Origin: Candidatus Nitricoxidireducens bremensis
GTDB taxonomy: Bacteria > Pseudomonadota > Gammaproteobacteria > Burkholderiales > Rhodocyclaceae
Reading direction: 5' to 3'
Assembly: GCA_030247725.1 (NCBI GenBank)
Contig: JAOTRT010000018.1
Location: 1-48,912 of the forward strand
DNA length: 48,912 nucleotides
Shown: in pieces, positions 35,783 to 44,900 of the stretch
Position numbering within the stretch: the stretch's first letter is position 1
Layout: each line of letters opens with the position of its first letter
The notes under the pieces: generated by a model
Databases searched by the model: none
What the model saw: only the letters and a program-made list of their open reading frames with translations
What the model was told of the DNA's origin: nothing
Made by a program: the position numbers and the translations under genes

Positions 35783-36706
35783 TCAGGCAACGGGCGTGAG
35801 CCAGTCGGCATGGGCCGGCACCTTGCCGTTGACCACGTCGAAGAACAGGCTCTGCAGCTTGGTGGTGACGGGACCGCGCTTGCCCTCGCCGATGGTGCGG
35901 TTGTCGAGTTCGCGGATCGGCGTCACTTCGGCGGCGGTGCCGGTGAAGAAGGCCTCGTCGGCGATGTAGATGTCGTCGCGCGTCAGGCGCTTGGAGACGA
36001 CCTTGTAGCCGAGCTCGGCGGCCAGGGTGATGACCGTGGCGCGGGTGATGCCGATCAGGGCCGAGGCGATCTCGGGCTCGTAGATCACGCCGTCCTTGAC
36101 GATGAACAGGTTCTCGCCGGCGCCTTCGGCGACGAAGCCGTCCACGTCGAGGAGCAGGGCCTCGTCGTAGCCGTCCTGGGTCGCTTCCATGTTGGCAAGG
36201 ATCGAGTTGGCGTAGGTGGCGGCGAACTTGGCGCGGGCCATGGTCACGTTCACGTGGTGGCGGGCGTAGCTCGACGTCTTGACGCGGATGCCCTTCTCCA
36301 TGCCTTCCTCGCCGAGATAGGCGCCCCAGGGCCAGGCGGCGACGGCGACGTGGGTCTTGGCACCCTTGGGCGACACGCCCATCTTCTCCGAACCGTAGAA
36401 GGCGATGGGGCGCAGGTAGCAGGATTCCAGCTTGTTGGCGCGCACCACTTCCTTCTGGGCCTCGACGAGGGTCGCCTTGTCGAAGGGCATGGGCATGCGG
36501 TAGATGTGGGCGGAGTTGAACAGGCGGTCGGTGTGCTCCTGGAGCTTGAAGATCGCCGTGCCGTTGACCGTCTTGTAGGCGCGCACCCCTTCGAAGACGG
36601 CGAGGCCGTAGTGGAGGGAATGGGTCAGCACGTGGGTGGTGGCATCGCGCCAGGGCACGAGCTTGCCGTCGTACCAGATGAAGCCGTCACGGTCGGCCAT
36701 GGACAT
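35783..36706 (-). CDS. ilvE: Branched-chain amino acid aminotransferase
   Basis: A 307-residue class IV aminotransferase. The PLP-binding lysine is Lys160 in MARAKFAATYANSIL, and other family blocks are HYGLAVFEGVRAY, EGAGENLF (about 210-217), GITRATVI and EAFFTGTAAEVTP. It catalyses the final step of valine, leucine and isoleucine synthesis and the first step of their breakdown. It is the first gene of the minus-strand run that continues to the zinc-ribbon gene and waaF. Divergent nudJ is only 68 bases away, so the promoters are back to back in that gap. Confidence 0.95.
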   Translation of the reverse strand: MSMADRDGFIWYDGKLVPWRDATTHVLTHSLHYGLAVFEGVRAYKTVNGTAIFKLQEHTDRLFNSAHIYRMPMPFDKATLVEAQKEVVRANKLESCYLRPIAFYGSEKMGVSPKGAKTHVAVAAWPWGAYLGEEGMEKGIRVKTSSYARHHVNVTMARAKFAATYANSILANMEATQDGYDEALLLDVDGFVAEGAGENLFIVKDGVIYEPEIASALIGITRATVITLAAELGYKVVSKRLTRDDIYIADEAFFTGTAAEVTPIRELDNRTIGEGKRGPVTTKLQSLFFDVVNGKVPAHADWLTPVA

Positions 36707-36774
36707 GGGAATTCTCCAGCGATTTGGGACGAAGCCGCGATTTTAGCGGATTTATGCGCGGTAAAATTCGCCGT

Positions 36775-37230
36775 ATGGACCGTATCTGGAAACCCAACGT
36801 CACCGTCGCCGCGCTGATCGAGCGCGACGGCGCCTTTCTGCTGGTGGAAGAGGAGACCGACGCCGGCATCCGTTTCAACCAGCCGGCCGGCCACCTGGAC
36901 GAAGGCGAATCCCTCGTGGACGCCTGCGCCCGGGAAGCTTTGGAGGAGACGGCCTGGCGCTTCAAGCCGACGGCCCTGGTGGGTGTGTACCAGTGGCCGC
37001 GGCCCCAGGGCGACATCACCTACCTGCGCTTCGCCTTCGCCGGCGAACTGGGGGAGCACGAGGTCGGGCGGAAGCTCGACGACGGCATCCTGCGGGCCGT
37101 CTGGATGACGCCCGCCGAGATCGAGGCGACGCGGGACCGCCATCGCAGTCCGCTGATCCTGCAATGCGTGCAGGACTGGCTCGCCGGCAGGCGCTATCCG
37201 CTGGACCTGATCCGGCATTACGGGGAGTAG
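36775..37230 (+). CDS. nudJ: Nudix hydrolase NudJ
   Basis: A 151-residue Nudix hydrolase similar to E. coli NudJ (YmfB). The Nudix box spans residues 39-60 ([20 protein letters not shown], then TA): the usual final Gly is Ala, while all metal-binding Glu residues remain. NudJ-type enzymes release phosphate from nucleoside tri- and diphosphates and from hydroxymethylpyrimidine pyrophosphate. The gene precedes mnmA by 7 bases, an order conserved in E. coli and other Proteobacteria, which strengthens the assignment. The ATG follows a poor ribosome-binding site, but upstream in-frame residues are not conserved in the family. Confidence 0.9.
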   Translation: MDRIWKPNVTVAALIERDGAFLLVEEETDAGIRFNQPAGHLDEGESLVDACAREALEETAWRFKPTALVGVYQWPRPQGDITYLRFAFAGELGEHEVGRKLDDGILRAVWMTPAEIEATRDRHRSPLILQCVQDWLAGRRYPLDLIRHYGE

Positions 37231-37237
37231 TCAGAAC

Positions 37238-38323
37238 ATGAGCAAGGTCATCGTCGGCATGTCCGGCGGCGTGGATTCGTCCGTCGCGGCGCTGCTGCTC
37301 AAGCGCGCCGGCCACGAGGTCGTCGGCCTCTTCATGAAGAACTGGGAGGACGACGACAGCGAGGAATATTGTTCCTCGCGCCAGGACCTCATCGACGCCG
37401 CTGCCGCGGCCGACGTCATCGGCATCGACCTGGAGGTGGTGAATTTCTCCGCCGAGTACAAGGAGCGGGTATTCGCCGACTTCCTCGCCGAATACCAGGC
37501 GGGCCGCACGCCGAACCCGGACGTGCTGTGCAATTCGGAGATCAAGTTCAAGGCCTTCCTCGACCACGCCGTGAAGCTCGGCGCCGAGAAGATCGCCACC
37601 GGCCACTACGCCCAGGTGCGCGAGTTCCGCGGCGACTGGGGACTCGAATACCAGCTCATGAAGGCCGAGGACGGCACCAAGGACCAGAGCTACTTCCTCT
37701 ACCGCCTGAACCAGGCCCAACTCGCCAGGACCATGTTCCCGGTCGGCCATCTCTACAAGCGCGAAGTACGCAAGATCGCCGCCGAGGCGTGCCTGCCGAA
37801 CCACGCCAAGAAGGACTCCACGGGTATCTGCTTCATCGGCGAGCGTCCCTTCCGCGAATTCCTCGCCCGCTACCTGCCCAAGCAGCCCGGCGAGATCCGC
37901 GTGCTGGACAACGACAAGGTCGTCGGTCGTCACGAAGGACTCATGTACTACACCCTGGGCCAGCGCGAGGGTCTCGGCATCGGCGGCGTCAAGGGGGCGC
38001 CCGAGGAGCCCTGGTTCGTCGCCGCCAAGGACATGGCGAAGAACGTGCTCTACGTGGTCCAGGGCCACGAGCATCCTGCCCTGCTCAAGGACCGGCTGTC
38101 GGCCGCCAACCTGTCGTGGATCTCCGGCCGCATGCCCCACCCCCACTGGGTCTATGCGGCGAAGACGCGCTACCGTATGCTCGACGCGGCCTGCGAAATC
38201 GAAACGGTGGATGGCGAGCGCTGCGAGATCGCCTTCGCCGCCCCCCAATGGGCGGTGACGCCGGGCCAGTCGGTGGTGGTCTACGAAAGCCTGATCTGCC
38301 TGGGGGGCGGCATCATCGTCTGA
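37238..38323 (+). CDS. mnmA: tRNA-uridine 2-sulfurtransferase
   Basis: A 361-residue MnmA (TrmU). The PP-loop ATP-binding motif is SGGVDSS (residues 9-15). The catalytic cysteines are Cys98 in [11 protein letters not shown] and Cys198 in [10 protein letters not shown]. The KDQSYFL region and C-terminal beta-barrel are complete. It installs the 2-thio group at the wobble uridine of Lys, Glu and Gln tRNAs using sulfur relayed from IscS. It is cotranscribed with nudJ (7-base gap). The next genes belong to an MntA/HepT pair and start 56 bases later. Confidence 0.96.
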   Translation: MSKVIVGMSGGVDSSVAALLLKRAGHEVVGLFMKNWEDDDSEEYCSSRQDLIDAAAAADVIGIDLEVVNFSAEYKERVFADFLAEYQAGRTPNPDVLCNSEIKFKAFLDHAVKLGAEKIATGHYAQVREFRGDWGLEYQLMKAEDGTKDQSYFLYRLNQAQLARTMFPVGHLYKREVRKIAAEACLPNHAKKDSTGICFIGERPFREFLARYLPKQPGEIRVLDNDKVVGRHEGLMYYTLGQREGLGIGGVKGAPEEPWFVAAKDMAKNVLYVVQGHEHPALLKDRLSAANLSWISGRMPHPHWVYAAKTRYRMLDAACEIETVDGERCEIAFAAPQWAVTPGQSVVVYESLICLGGGIIV

Positions 38324-38379
38324 TTTCGCGGTTTGGGCGGAGGCGTGTGGCGTATGGGTTTTCAGCTAAACTTCATGTC

Positions 38380-38670
38380 ATGAAGCCCTCCGACGCCTTG
38401 CAACGAAATCGGGAAGCCATCCGTGATGCGGTGGCGCGGCATCGCGCATGCAATCCCCGCGTATTCGGCTCGGTAACTTTAGGGTGCGACGGCGATGGGA
38501 GCGATCTCGATCTGTTGGTCGATCCGCTGCCGGGGGCGACTTTGTTCGATCTGGGCGGCTTGCAAGCCGAACTGGAAATGGCGTTGGGTATTTCCATCGA
38601 CGTTTTGACGCCGGGAGATTTGCCCGAACGGTTCCGCGAATGCGTCGTGCGCGAAGCTTTGCCGGTATGA
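38380..38670 (+). CDS. mntA: MntA-type minimal nucleotidyltransferase antitoxin
   Basis: A 96-residue minimal nucleotidyltransferase. The family signature is visible as FGSVTLGCDGDGSDLDLLVD (GSx10DxD, about residues 29-48), and a third acidic residue follows in ISIDVLTP. In known MntA/HepT systems this enzyme adds AMP groups to a tyrosine of the HEPN toxin and so neutralises it. The stop overlaps the expected toxin ATG (ATGA at 38667-38670), the usual order and coupling for these pairs. Start at 38380 puts the protein at normal family length. The pair sits between mnmA and the A/T-richer accessory region. Confidence 0.88.
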   Translation: MKPSDALQRNREAIRDAVARHRACNPRVFGSVTLGCDGDGSDLDLLVDPLPGATLFDLGGLQAELEMALGISIDVLTPGDLPERFRECVVREALPV

Positions 38671-38707
38671 ACGAGCGCGGGGACGGGCAGCCGATTACCT
38701 CGACCAT

Positions 38708-39025
38708 ATGATCGAGGCCGTACAACTCGCCAGAAGTTTCAGCGAAGTAATGGCGAAGGAAGATTTCCTTGCCGACCGGAAGACCCAGCAGGCCGTCATG
38801 CTCAACCTCATCGTACTTGGTGAGGCTGCGACCAAGATCGCGGTCGAAGCGCCTGAATTCGCTGCAGCGCACCCAGATCTTCCCTGGCAGCAGATGCGCG
38901 GCATGCGCAACCGCATGGCCCATGGCTACTTCGCCGTCAACCTCGACCTGGTTTGGGAGACCGTGAAAGTTTCCCTTCCGGAGTTGGAGCGGCAACTTCT
39001 GGCTGCTAAAGTGGCGACGAACTGA
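38708..39025 (+). CDS. hepT: HepT-like HEPN toxin with frameshifted start
   Basis: A 105-residue HEPN-domain RNase of the HepT (DUF86) family. The catalytic motif Rx4HxY is intact as RNRMAHGY, and NLIVLGEAATKI is typical of the family. The natural start should be ATG 38667, overlapping the mntA stop, but from there the frame runs MNERG and ends at a TGA after 14 codons. The lost frame before 38708 reads AADYLDHM, exactly the family's N-terminus, so a one-base loss between about 38677 and 38688 (a G/C run) best explains it. From ATG 38708 the protein lacks the first part of helix 1 and may be inactive. A sequencing error is also possible. Confidence 0.75.
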   Translation: MIEAVQLARSFSEVMAKEDFLADRKTQQAVMLNLIVLGEAATKIAVEAPEFAAAHPDLPWQQMRGMRNRMAHGYFAVNLDLVWETVKVSLPELERQLLAAKVATN

Positions 39026-39056
39026 TATCTGAATCGCGCTGCTCGGCTGTGGGGCA

Positions 39057-39623
39057 TTAGCGCTCAGTAGCGGCGCCGAACACAATCTTCGGCTCACTTT
39101 CACCCAGCTTGCCAGCGATACCGATGATTGAGTTTTCAGCAACATATCCATTGCCCTCAATCACCGCTTTGAACTGATCCGACTCGATAGTCATTGGATC
39201 GGTGAGGCCATTCCCTCTTAGCATCACAGTTAGCCGGTCTGATCGGAACGATTGCCGGTGCACTGAGGACCCTTGATAGCGAGGTGGAATCAGGCCTGTA
39301 ATCAATACATGGAAAGCTTGGCTTGCCTCCTCTGCAATCGATCCCACTCGGGTTACAGAGAGAAATTCCCTGTTATTGGGATAGCGAAGCCTGGCAGTCA
39401 TGCTCTCGATTTCCCCTCGCTCGACCGCTATTTTCAGCGCAATCTCGTTGCTTATGCGCACTACGGCGCCATCTCCCGCACCAAGGGGGGGCGAAAAATT
39501 AATTTGCATGGGGCCTGACTCGCCGTTCTGAATTACACCGAGCGTCCTTATCCTGATTTCGCCGGCTGCGTACCCCGGGAGAATCATGAATACAGTCCAT
39601 GCCGTGAGTATGAGATTTCTCAT
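39057..39623 (-). CDS. Exported protein of unknown family, last gene of the secretion cluster
   Basis: A 188-residue protein with a signal peptide (residues 1-20, ending PGYAAG) and an apparently beta-rich mature part. No cysteine pairs, catalytic motif or known domain was recognised. The start ATG overlaps the stop of the CsgG-like gene by four bases (ATGA), so the two are coupled and probably function together in the periplasm or outer membrane. Codon use is less GC-biased than in the housekeeping genes, as with the two genes upstream. This small protein is probably specific to this type of gene cluster. Confidence 0.65.
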   Translation of the reverse strand: MRNLILTAWTVFMILPGYAAGEIRIRTLGVIQNGESGPMQINFSPPLGAGDGAVVRISNEIALKIAVERGEIESMTARLRYPNNREFLSVTRVGSIAEEASQAFHVLITGLIPPRYQGSSVHRQSFRSDRLTVMLRGNGLTDPMTIESDQFKAVIEGNGYVAENSIIGIAGKLGESEPKIVFGAATER

Positions 39624-40453
39624 TTCGTCGTCCTGTCGGCGTATTTCTCGTTTGTGAGAAAGTCTTTGGTCATGGCTTCCACGATGCGTTTCATACCATC
39701 CTGAAGCTTCTCGTCACTCAAACTTGTCTGTCCAACCCAGCCGATTCGACTGGTCTTGACCTCGACCAATTTGGCCGTCAACCCGACGTTGGCGACTCGC
39801 GCAAATTGCTGTCGGGTGGCGCCGTCGGCCTCCCGGTATTCCTGCGGGGATCGTACTTGGGTGGTGCACGGCGCTCCCATCATTTGGGATGTGCGGCAGT
39901 TCGCGAGATACGCTTGGTACTGGTTTTCGTATCTTTCAAGTTCTGCATCAGGAATGATTCGATTGACCCTGACCTCGCGATTTTCCGACTTGTACTCGGT
40001 GACGGCACCAAACACTAGATAGTCGGCTTGAAGAAGCTTGCCGAGTCGTTGCACCAGTTCGATGTCGGTTAGTTTTGTCGCACCCTGAGCCATCAGGCCT
40101 TGTTCCTTCATCAGCTTTTCGATGTGCTCCCGGTCGACGACCTTGTGCCCTTTTCTCTGCAGATCGAGAATGAAGGCGTCCGCGACAAGCGAGCCGGACC
40201 CGTTTCCTTCTTGCTCCTTGAAGTTCATGATCGCAACCGTCTGACCGCTTGTCACGTTTAGCCAAGGCTCACGACGAGAGTCGAGCGCAACTGGTGTGAC
40301 GATGATGTCTCTTACGGTTTGCCATTCGCCTTTCGGGGGCATCGGCGGTGTCGGACGAGTCATCAGCATCGCGGGGTGGCACCCCGCAAGCATGAGAGAA
40401 ACAGCCGCAACCAACGGAAGACGAAGGGCAATGTGAAGAGGACGAGTGCTCAT
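39620..40453 (-). CDS. CsgG-like outer-membrane lipoprotein
   Basis: A 277-residue lipoprotein with a CsgG-like domain. The signal peptide ends in lipobox MLAGC (Cys25). The domain has the typical order: TVAIMNFKEQEGNGSGSLVA, LQRKGHKVVDREHIEKLMKE (about 111-130), then KLLQADYLVFGAVTEYKSEN. CsgG itself forms the curli export pore; many relatives without the full pore are involved in other envelope tasks. Here it follows a two-partner exoprotein and a caspase-like peptidase, so a role in moving or anchoring a surface product is likely but unproven. The start at 40453 has AAGGA about 10 bases upstream; a longer form from 40504 lacks a ribosome-binding site. Its stop overlaps the next gene. Confidence 0.78.
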   Translation of the reverse strand: MSTRPLHIALRLPLVAAVSLMLAGCHPAMLMTRPTPPMPPKGEWQTVRDIIVTPVALDSRREPWLNVTSGQTVAIMNFKEQEGNGSGSLVADAFILDLQRKGHKVVDREHIEKLMKEQGLMAQGATKLTDIELVQRLGKLLQADYLVFGAVTEYKSENREVRVNRIIPDAELERYENQYQAYLANCRTSQMMGAPCTTQVRSPQEYREADGATRQQFARVANVGLTAKLVEVKTSRIGWVGQTSLSDEKLQDGMKRIVEAMTKDFLTNEKYADRTTK

Positions 40454-40517
40454 GGAAATTGGGTCCTTATGAAAATGATCTGAGAAATGTGAAGGGGAGT
40501 TCACGATCTATTACTAG

Positions 40518-41906
40518 TCATCGCCCGGCGGTTTGAAACACAACCTTGTAACGAACTTCTATTTCCTTCGCGTCGTTGGAATACTCGGCGCCGACCACCT
40601 CCCCCGCGGCTACCGTTTCTTCGGCTTCCTTCGCGCTCATGCCGTATCTCTGAACGAGCAGCTGCTGTAGCCGTTTTGACGAGGCGCTTAGCGCCTTACG
40701 ATGGGCCATGGTTCTGCGCACCAGCATGTCGGCCTCTTGGCTGCTGCCACGTGCTTTGGCCACCAGGCTGACCCTGCCATTCTCTGACGACGTTGTGACA
40801 TCGCCGCCCGTCGTGCCCTTACTGGCAGCGTCCACCGAGCCCTCCCCTGCTGGCCTATTTGTTGCCTTCGCGGAAATCCGCGAGGAGGCGGCCGGCAACG
40901 GTTCGACTGGGCCATCGGACGGCCGCAGGCTGACCAGCTTGACCTTGGCTTGTGTCAGATATCGGCCCCGGGGATATCCCCGGATGTACTCTTCGAAGAC
41001 TTGGGCCCTATTGCTATCGCGGATGTTTGCCCACAGATCGTCCTCGATCTGCTCTGTGGTTCGAGGTTTCGCATTAGGCGGGGGCAGAGTGTATGAAGGC
41101 GCAACTGGTGGTGAATTGGCCGGCGCTTCCCGTCGGAAGAAGAACTCACCGGTCAGGGAAGAGGATTCCCATGGCGTTTGCCCATCTCCGCTCGCCTGCA
41201 TGACGCCGATGCGAACACGCTTGAAGACCGACTCCACTGGCAGACTTGAGGTGCGGATATGTTTCAGGAGCTCCTGGGTATAGAGGCCGTTTCTGCCGTC
41301 CCCATCGGCGGCAGTCTTGCCCGGCGCGGTCGCGTAGGCGATCAGGCTACCCTTGGGCGCGTCCATCTGTGCAAGGCCCCCTCCTACGCTTCTGAATTTG
41401 CGCTCAAACGGGTTATTGCGGCAGGCATCGAGGATGACGATGTTGAGCGTGCTGACCGAGAGTTGGTCCATCACGTTATCGACATCAACCGCTTCTGCGC
41501 GCACCGAGGCTTCGGAAGCGATTTGCGCGTCGATAGGCACAAGAAAGTTCTTGCCCTTGACCTGCATGCCATGGCCCGCATAGAAGAAAAGGGCCACGCT
41601 ATCCGCCCGCAGCTTTTCGCCGAATTGCGTAATGGCCCGTAGCATTTCCTTCTGCGTAGCGTTCGTCTTCTCGATGACTTCGAATCCGACCTGCCGAAGG
41701 GCTTCCGCCATATCGTGGGCATCGTTTACCGGGTTGCTGAGCGGTGCAGTTCGATAGGCGGCATTGCCAATCACCAGGGCCACGCGCTTCTCTGCGACTG
41801 CTGGTCCAGTTGTAAGGCAAAGACCCGCGGCAGCCATTGCGATGACAAAGCGGTGCCGCACAGCAGAATTCCATTTCCAAAGCGTTGGGGACAAAGCGAC
41901 GATCAT
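40518..41906 (-). CDS. Exported caspase-like peptidase (C14 family)
   Basis: A 462-residue protein with a caspase-type domain after a signal peptide (residues about 16-38, ending GPAVAEK). The domain begins RVALVIGNAAYRTAPLSNPV, and the catalytic dyad is His112 in FYAGHGMQVKG and Cys162 in ILDACRNNPF. After the domain (ending about residue 270) come a Pro-rich linker, a short SEL1/TPR-like stretch (WANIRDSNRAQVFEEYIRGYPRGRYLTQA) and a C-terminal domain of about 100 residues. Peptidases of this family cut after Arg or Lys in metacaspases and may process surface proteins. It lies 35 bases after the two-partner exoprotein, which is a possible substrate (inference). Start ATG 41906 is preferred over TTG 41921. 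Confidence 0.85.
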   Translation of the reverse strand: MIVALSPTLWKWNSAVRHRFVIAMAAAGLCLTTGPAVAEKRVALVIGNAAYRTAPLSNPVNDAHDMAEALRQVGFEVIEKTNATQKEMLRAITQFGEKLRADSVALFFYAGHGMQVKGKNFLVPIDAQIASEASVRAEAVDVDNVMDQLSVSTLNIVILDACRNNPFERKFRSVGGGLAQMDAPKGSLIAYATAPGKTAADGDGRNGLYTQELLKHIRTSSLPVESVFKRVRIGVMQASGDGQTPWESSSLTGEFFFRREAPANSPPVAPSYTLPPPNAKPRTTEQIEDDLWANIRDSNRAQVFEEYIRGYPRGRYLTQAKVKLVSLRPSDGPVEPLPAASSRISAKATNRPAGEGSVDAASKGTTGGDVTTSSENGRVSLVAKARGSSQEADMLVRRTMAHRKALSASSKRLQQLLVQRYGMSAKEAEETVAAGEVVGAEYSNDAKEIEVRYKVVFQTAGR

Positions 41907-41941
41907 GGCGACTCTCGACAAAATCCTAGGCGAAGGGCGGC

Positions 41942-44900
41942 TTACCTTTCGCCCGGCAATGCTAAAAATCCGGCGTTGGCCTCGATGAAGGGCAACGCCA
42001 TCAGACTTACCTGGCCCGATGCTGGAATGTTCGGCAACTGCGGTGGCGCGCCGGATGCAATGGACGAAGCCGCCGGCTGATTCAGTCGAACGACGGCACC
42101 GGCGACCGAGGAGGCTTTCGTGCGGCTCTCACTGACTGACGTATCGGTTGCCGGCCTTGCGGAGATGGACAAGCTTCCGTTGCTGTAACTAAGGCTGTAA
42201 TTGCCCGATGTCAGGCCGGAGGGTGTGATCGTGTAGGTGCCGACGGTGGTCGCCCCCTGCGACGTGCCGCCATAGGCCAAGGTCCCGCCAAGGACAGTGG
42301 CAGTTTCGCCATTCACGAAGCCCGAATAGCTCACGCCGTTGCCGCCGGAATAGGCGTTGCCGTCGTAGGTCTTGCTAGCGGCGTTGGCTGTGACGGTGAG
42401 GGAGGCTTTGGCGATGTCGGCGGTGGTCGTCGCCGTTGTCGATGCCAGAGAGTAGTTCGATGCAAGGCCGCCGTTGGCCCCATCCGTTAGCGCAATGCCT
42501 GTGACCGTCACTGTCTTGCCATTGGCGGCATCCTTGGTGTCGAAGGTGGCCGAGGTTTCGGTACCGCCCAGAGTCTCCGTGCCGACCAGCCCGGCGAAAC
42601 CATAGCCAGTAATCGTCGCGGCGGTGGTGCCGTCGTAGCTCTTGTTGGCTGCCGTCGGGGTTGCCGTGACGGTCTTCTTGCCGATGGTTAGCGCACCATT
42701 GACATAAGTGAGGCTGTAGTTGCCGGACGTGAGGCCCGAGGGGGCTAGCGCGTAGCTGCCTGCGTTGATGGCGCCTTGGGCGTTGCCGCCGAAGGTCAGA
42801 GTACCGCCGAGCGCGGCTGTGGTTTCGCCATTGACGAAACCCGAGTAAGCGACGCTGTTGCCGCCGGCATAGGCGTTGCCGTCGTAAGTCTTACTGGCGT
42901 CGTTGGCGGTGACGGTGAGCGGGGCCTTGCTCACCGTCAGCGTGCCGTTGCTGAAAGTGATTGTGTAGTTGCCCGAAGTCAGCCCGCTGGGCGTGATCGT
43001 ATAGCTGCCGGCGTTGGTCGCGCCCTGCGAGTTGCCGCCGTAGGCGAGCGTGCCGCCGAGCGCAGCCGCGGTTTCGCCGTTGACGAAGCCCGAGTAGGCG
43101 ACGCCGCTGCCGCCGGAGTAGGCGTTGCCGTCGTAGGTCTTGCTGGCGTTGCTGGCCGTCACGGTGAGTGGCGCCTTGTTGATCGTCAGCGTGCCGTTGG
43201 CATAACTGAGGTCGAACTGCGCCGAGGCCAAGTTGCTGGTCGAGATCGTGTAGCTGCCGGCATTCACGGCGCCCGCCGCGCTGCCGCCGTAGGTCGGCGT
43301 GCCGAACACCAGGCTGCCGGTGCCGGGGATCGAGTAGCTGAAGGCAGCGCCGGCGCCGGCCCAACCGGTGCCGGCATAGGTCGTGGTGGCGTTGGTGGTG
43401 ACGGTGAGCGGCTGCACCAGCGCACGCAGGGCGGGATAGCTCTGGCCTTCGACGATGCGCCAAATGTTGGCGAAGTCCCAGTTCGGATTGACGTTGCCGT
43501 TGGCGGCGGTGGCGGAGGTGAAGTTCGCGCCCGTCATCATTTGGGCGGTGGTGAGGCCGGTGCCGCCGGCGCTGGTAGGTTGACCCGATGTTTCGGTATT
43601 CCAGAAGCTGTTGTTGGCAATGCTGCCATTGGCGTTGAATCCGACGAGGCCGCCGACGCCGTCGGAAGCATGGGGGCCGCTGACGGCACCGGTAGCGTAG
43701 CTCTTGCTGACGGTGCCGCCACCGCTGTTGTATCCGACGAGGCCGCCGACGCCGGTAGTACCTCCGCCGGAGCCAGTGGCGGAGCCGATGGCGTAGCTGT
43801 TGCTGATGGTGCCACCGCTGGTATACCCCACCAGCCCGCCGACAAGACCCGAGCCGCTGACGGCGCCGGTGCTGTAGGCGCTGCTGACAGTGCCTGAGTT
43901 CGATCCAACCAGTCCGCCAACGAACAAATACCCGTTTACAGTTGCAGTACTGTAAGAATTGCTTACCGTCCCGAGAGGGTCATTGGCGCCAACTAAGCCC
44001 CCAGCATGACGCCCGGCGTTTGATCTGACTCGCCCTGTGACGTAGACGTTGCTGATAGTACCAGTATGATTTTCGCCAATGAGGCCACCGATAATCCAAT
44101 CGCCCGTGATATCGCAACTTGTCATACCAACGTTACGTACCACTCCTTGAGACATGCCAAATAGTCCAACGTAGGTATCGCCAGGTCTGTTGACGGTAAG
44201 GCCATCGATGGCATGTCCTAAGCCATCAAATGCCCCGGTAAACTTCGTCACGTTATTCCCTACCGGCACAAACCCGTAATACCCGCCTGACCCATTTGGA
44301 TTCCATCCCGCCGTGGCACTCGCGTCGATGTTCTTGCCGAGTGCATAGTTGCCGCTCAGGTTCGTGTTCATCGCCTGCAACTGGTTCACATCGTTCACCA
44401 GCATCCATGCAGTCAGCGTGCCGGCGGCGACGTTGCCGCTGTAGTCGGTCGGCGTCGTGTAGGCGTTCGGGTTGTAATAGATGTCGACCGTCTTGCCGCC
44501 GCTGCCGCCGGTGAGGCTGACGGTCTTGCCGGCGCCGAAGCTCACGGCGCCGGTGCCGCTGCCGGCGCTGTCGGCGCGCAGCACGACGCTGCCGCCGCCG
44601 GTGCTGGCGAGGTTCTGGTTGACGGCGATGTTGCGGACGGCCGAGAGCGTCAGGGTGTTGGCGCTGGTCCAGCTCACGGCGTCGTTGACGAAAATATCGC
44701 CGTTGCCCGCTGTGCCGCCCTGGCTGCTGAGGATGGTGACGTTGTTGCTGCCGAGGTTGCTGCCGAGCTGGGTGCCGGTGATGTCGCCGCCGGTGCCGAT
44801 GGTGTAGTCGTTGGGGTCGATGAGCCAAGTGCCGGTCTTGCCGTTGGCCGCCGCTGTGGTGACATGCGCGTCGGGTGCGATGCTCACCTTGGCCGCCGAG

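Noticed and set aside
42155..44130. CRISPR-like array
   Set aside because: The periodic DNA is coding, in frame with a single 1291-residue protein, and the period (249 bases) is that of MBG modules.
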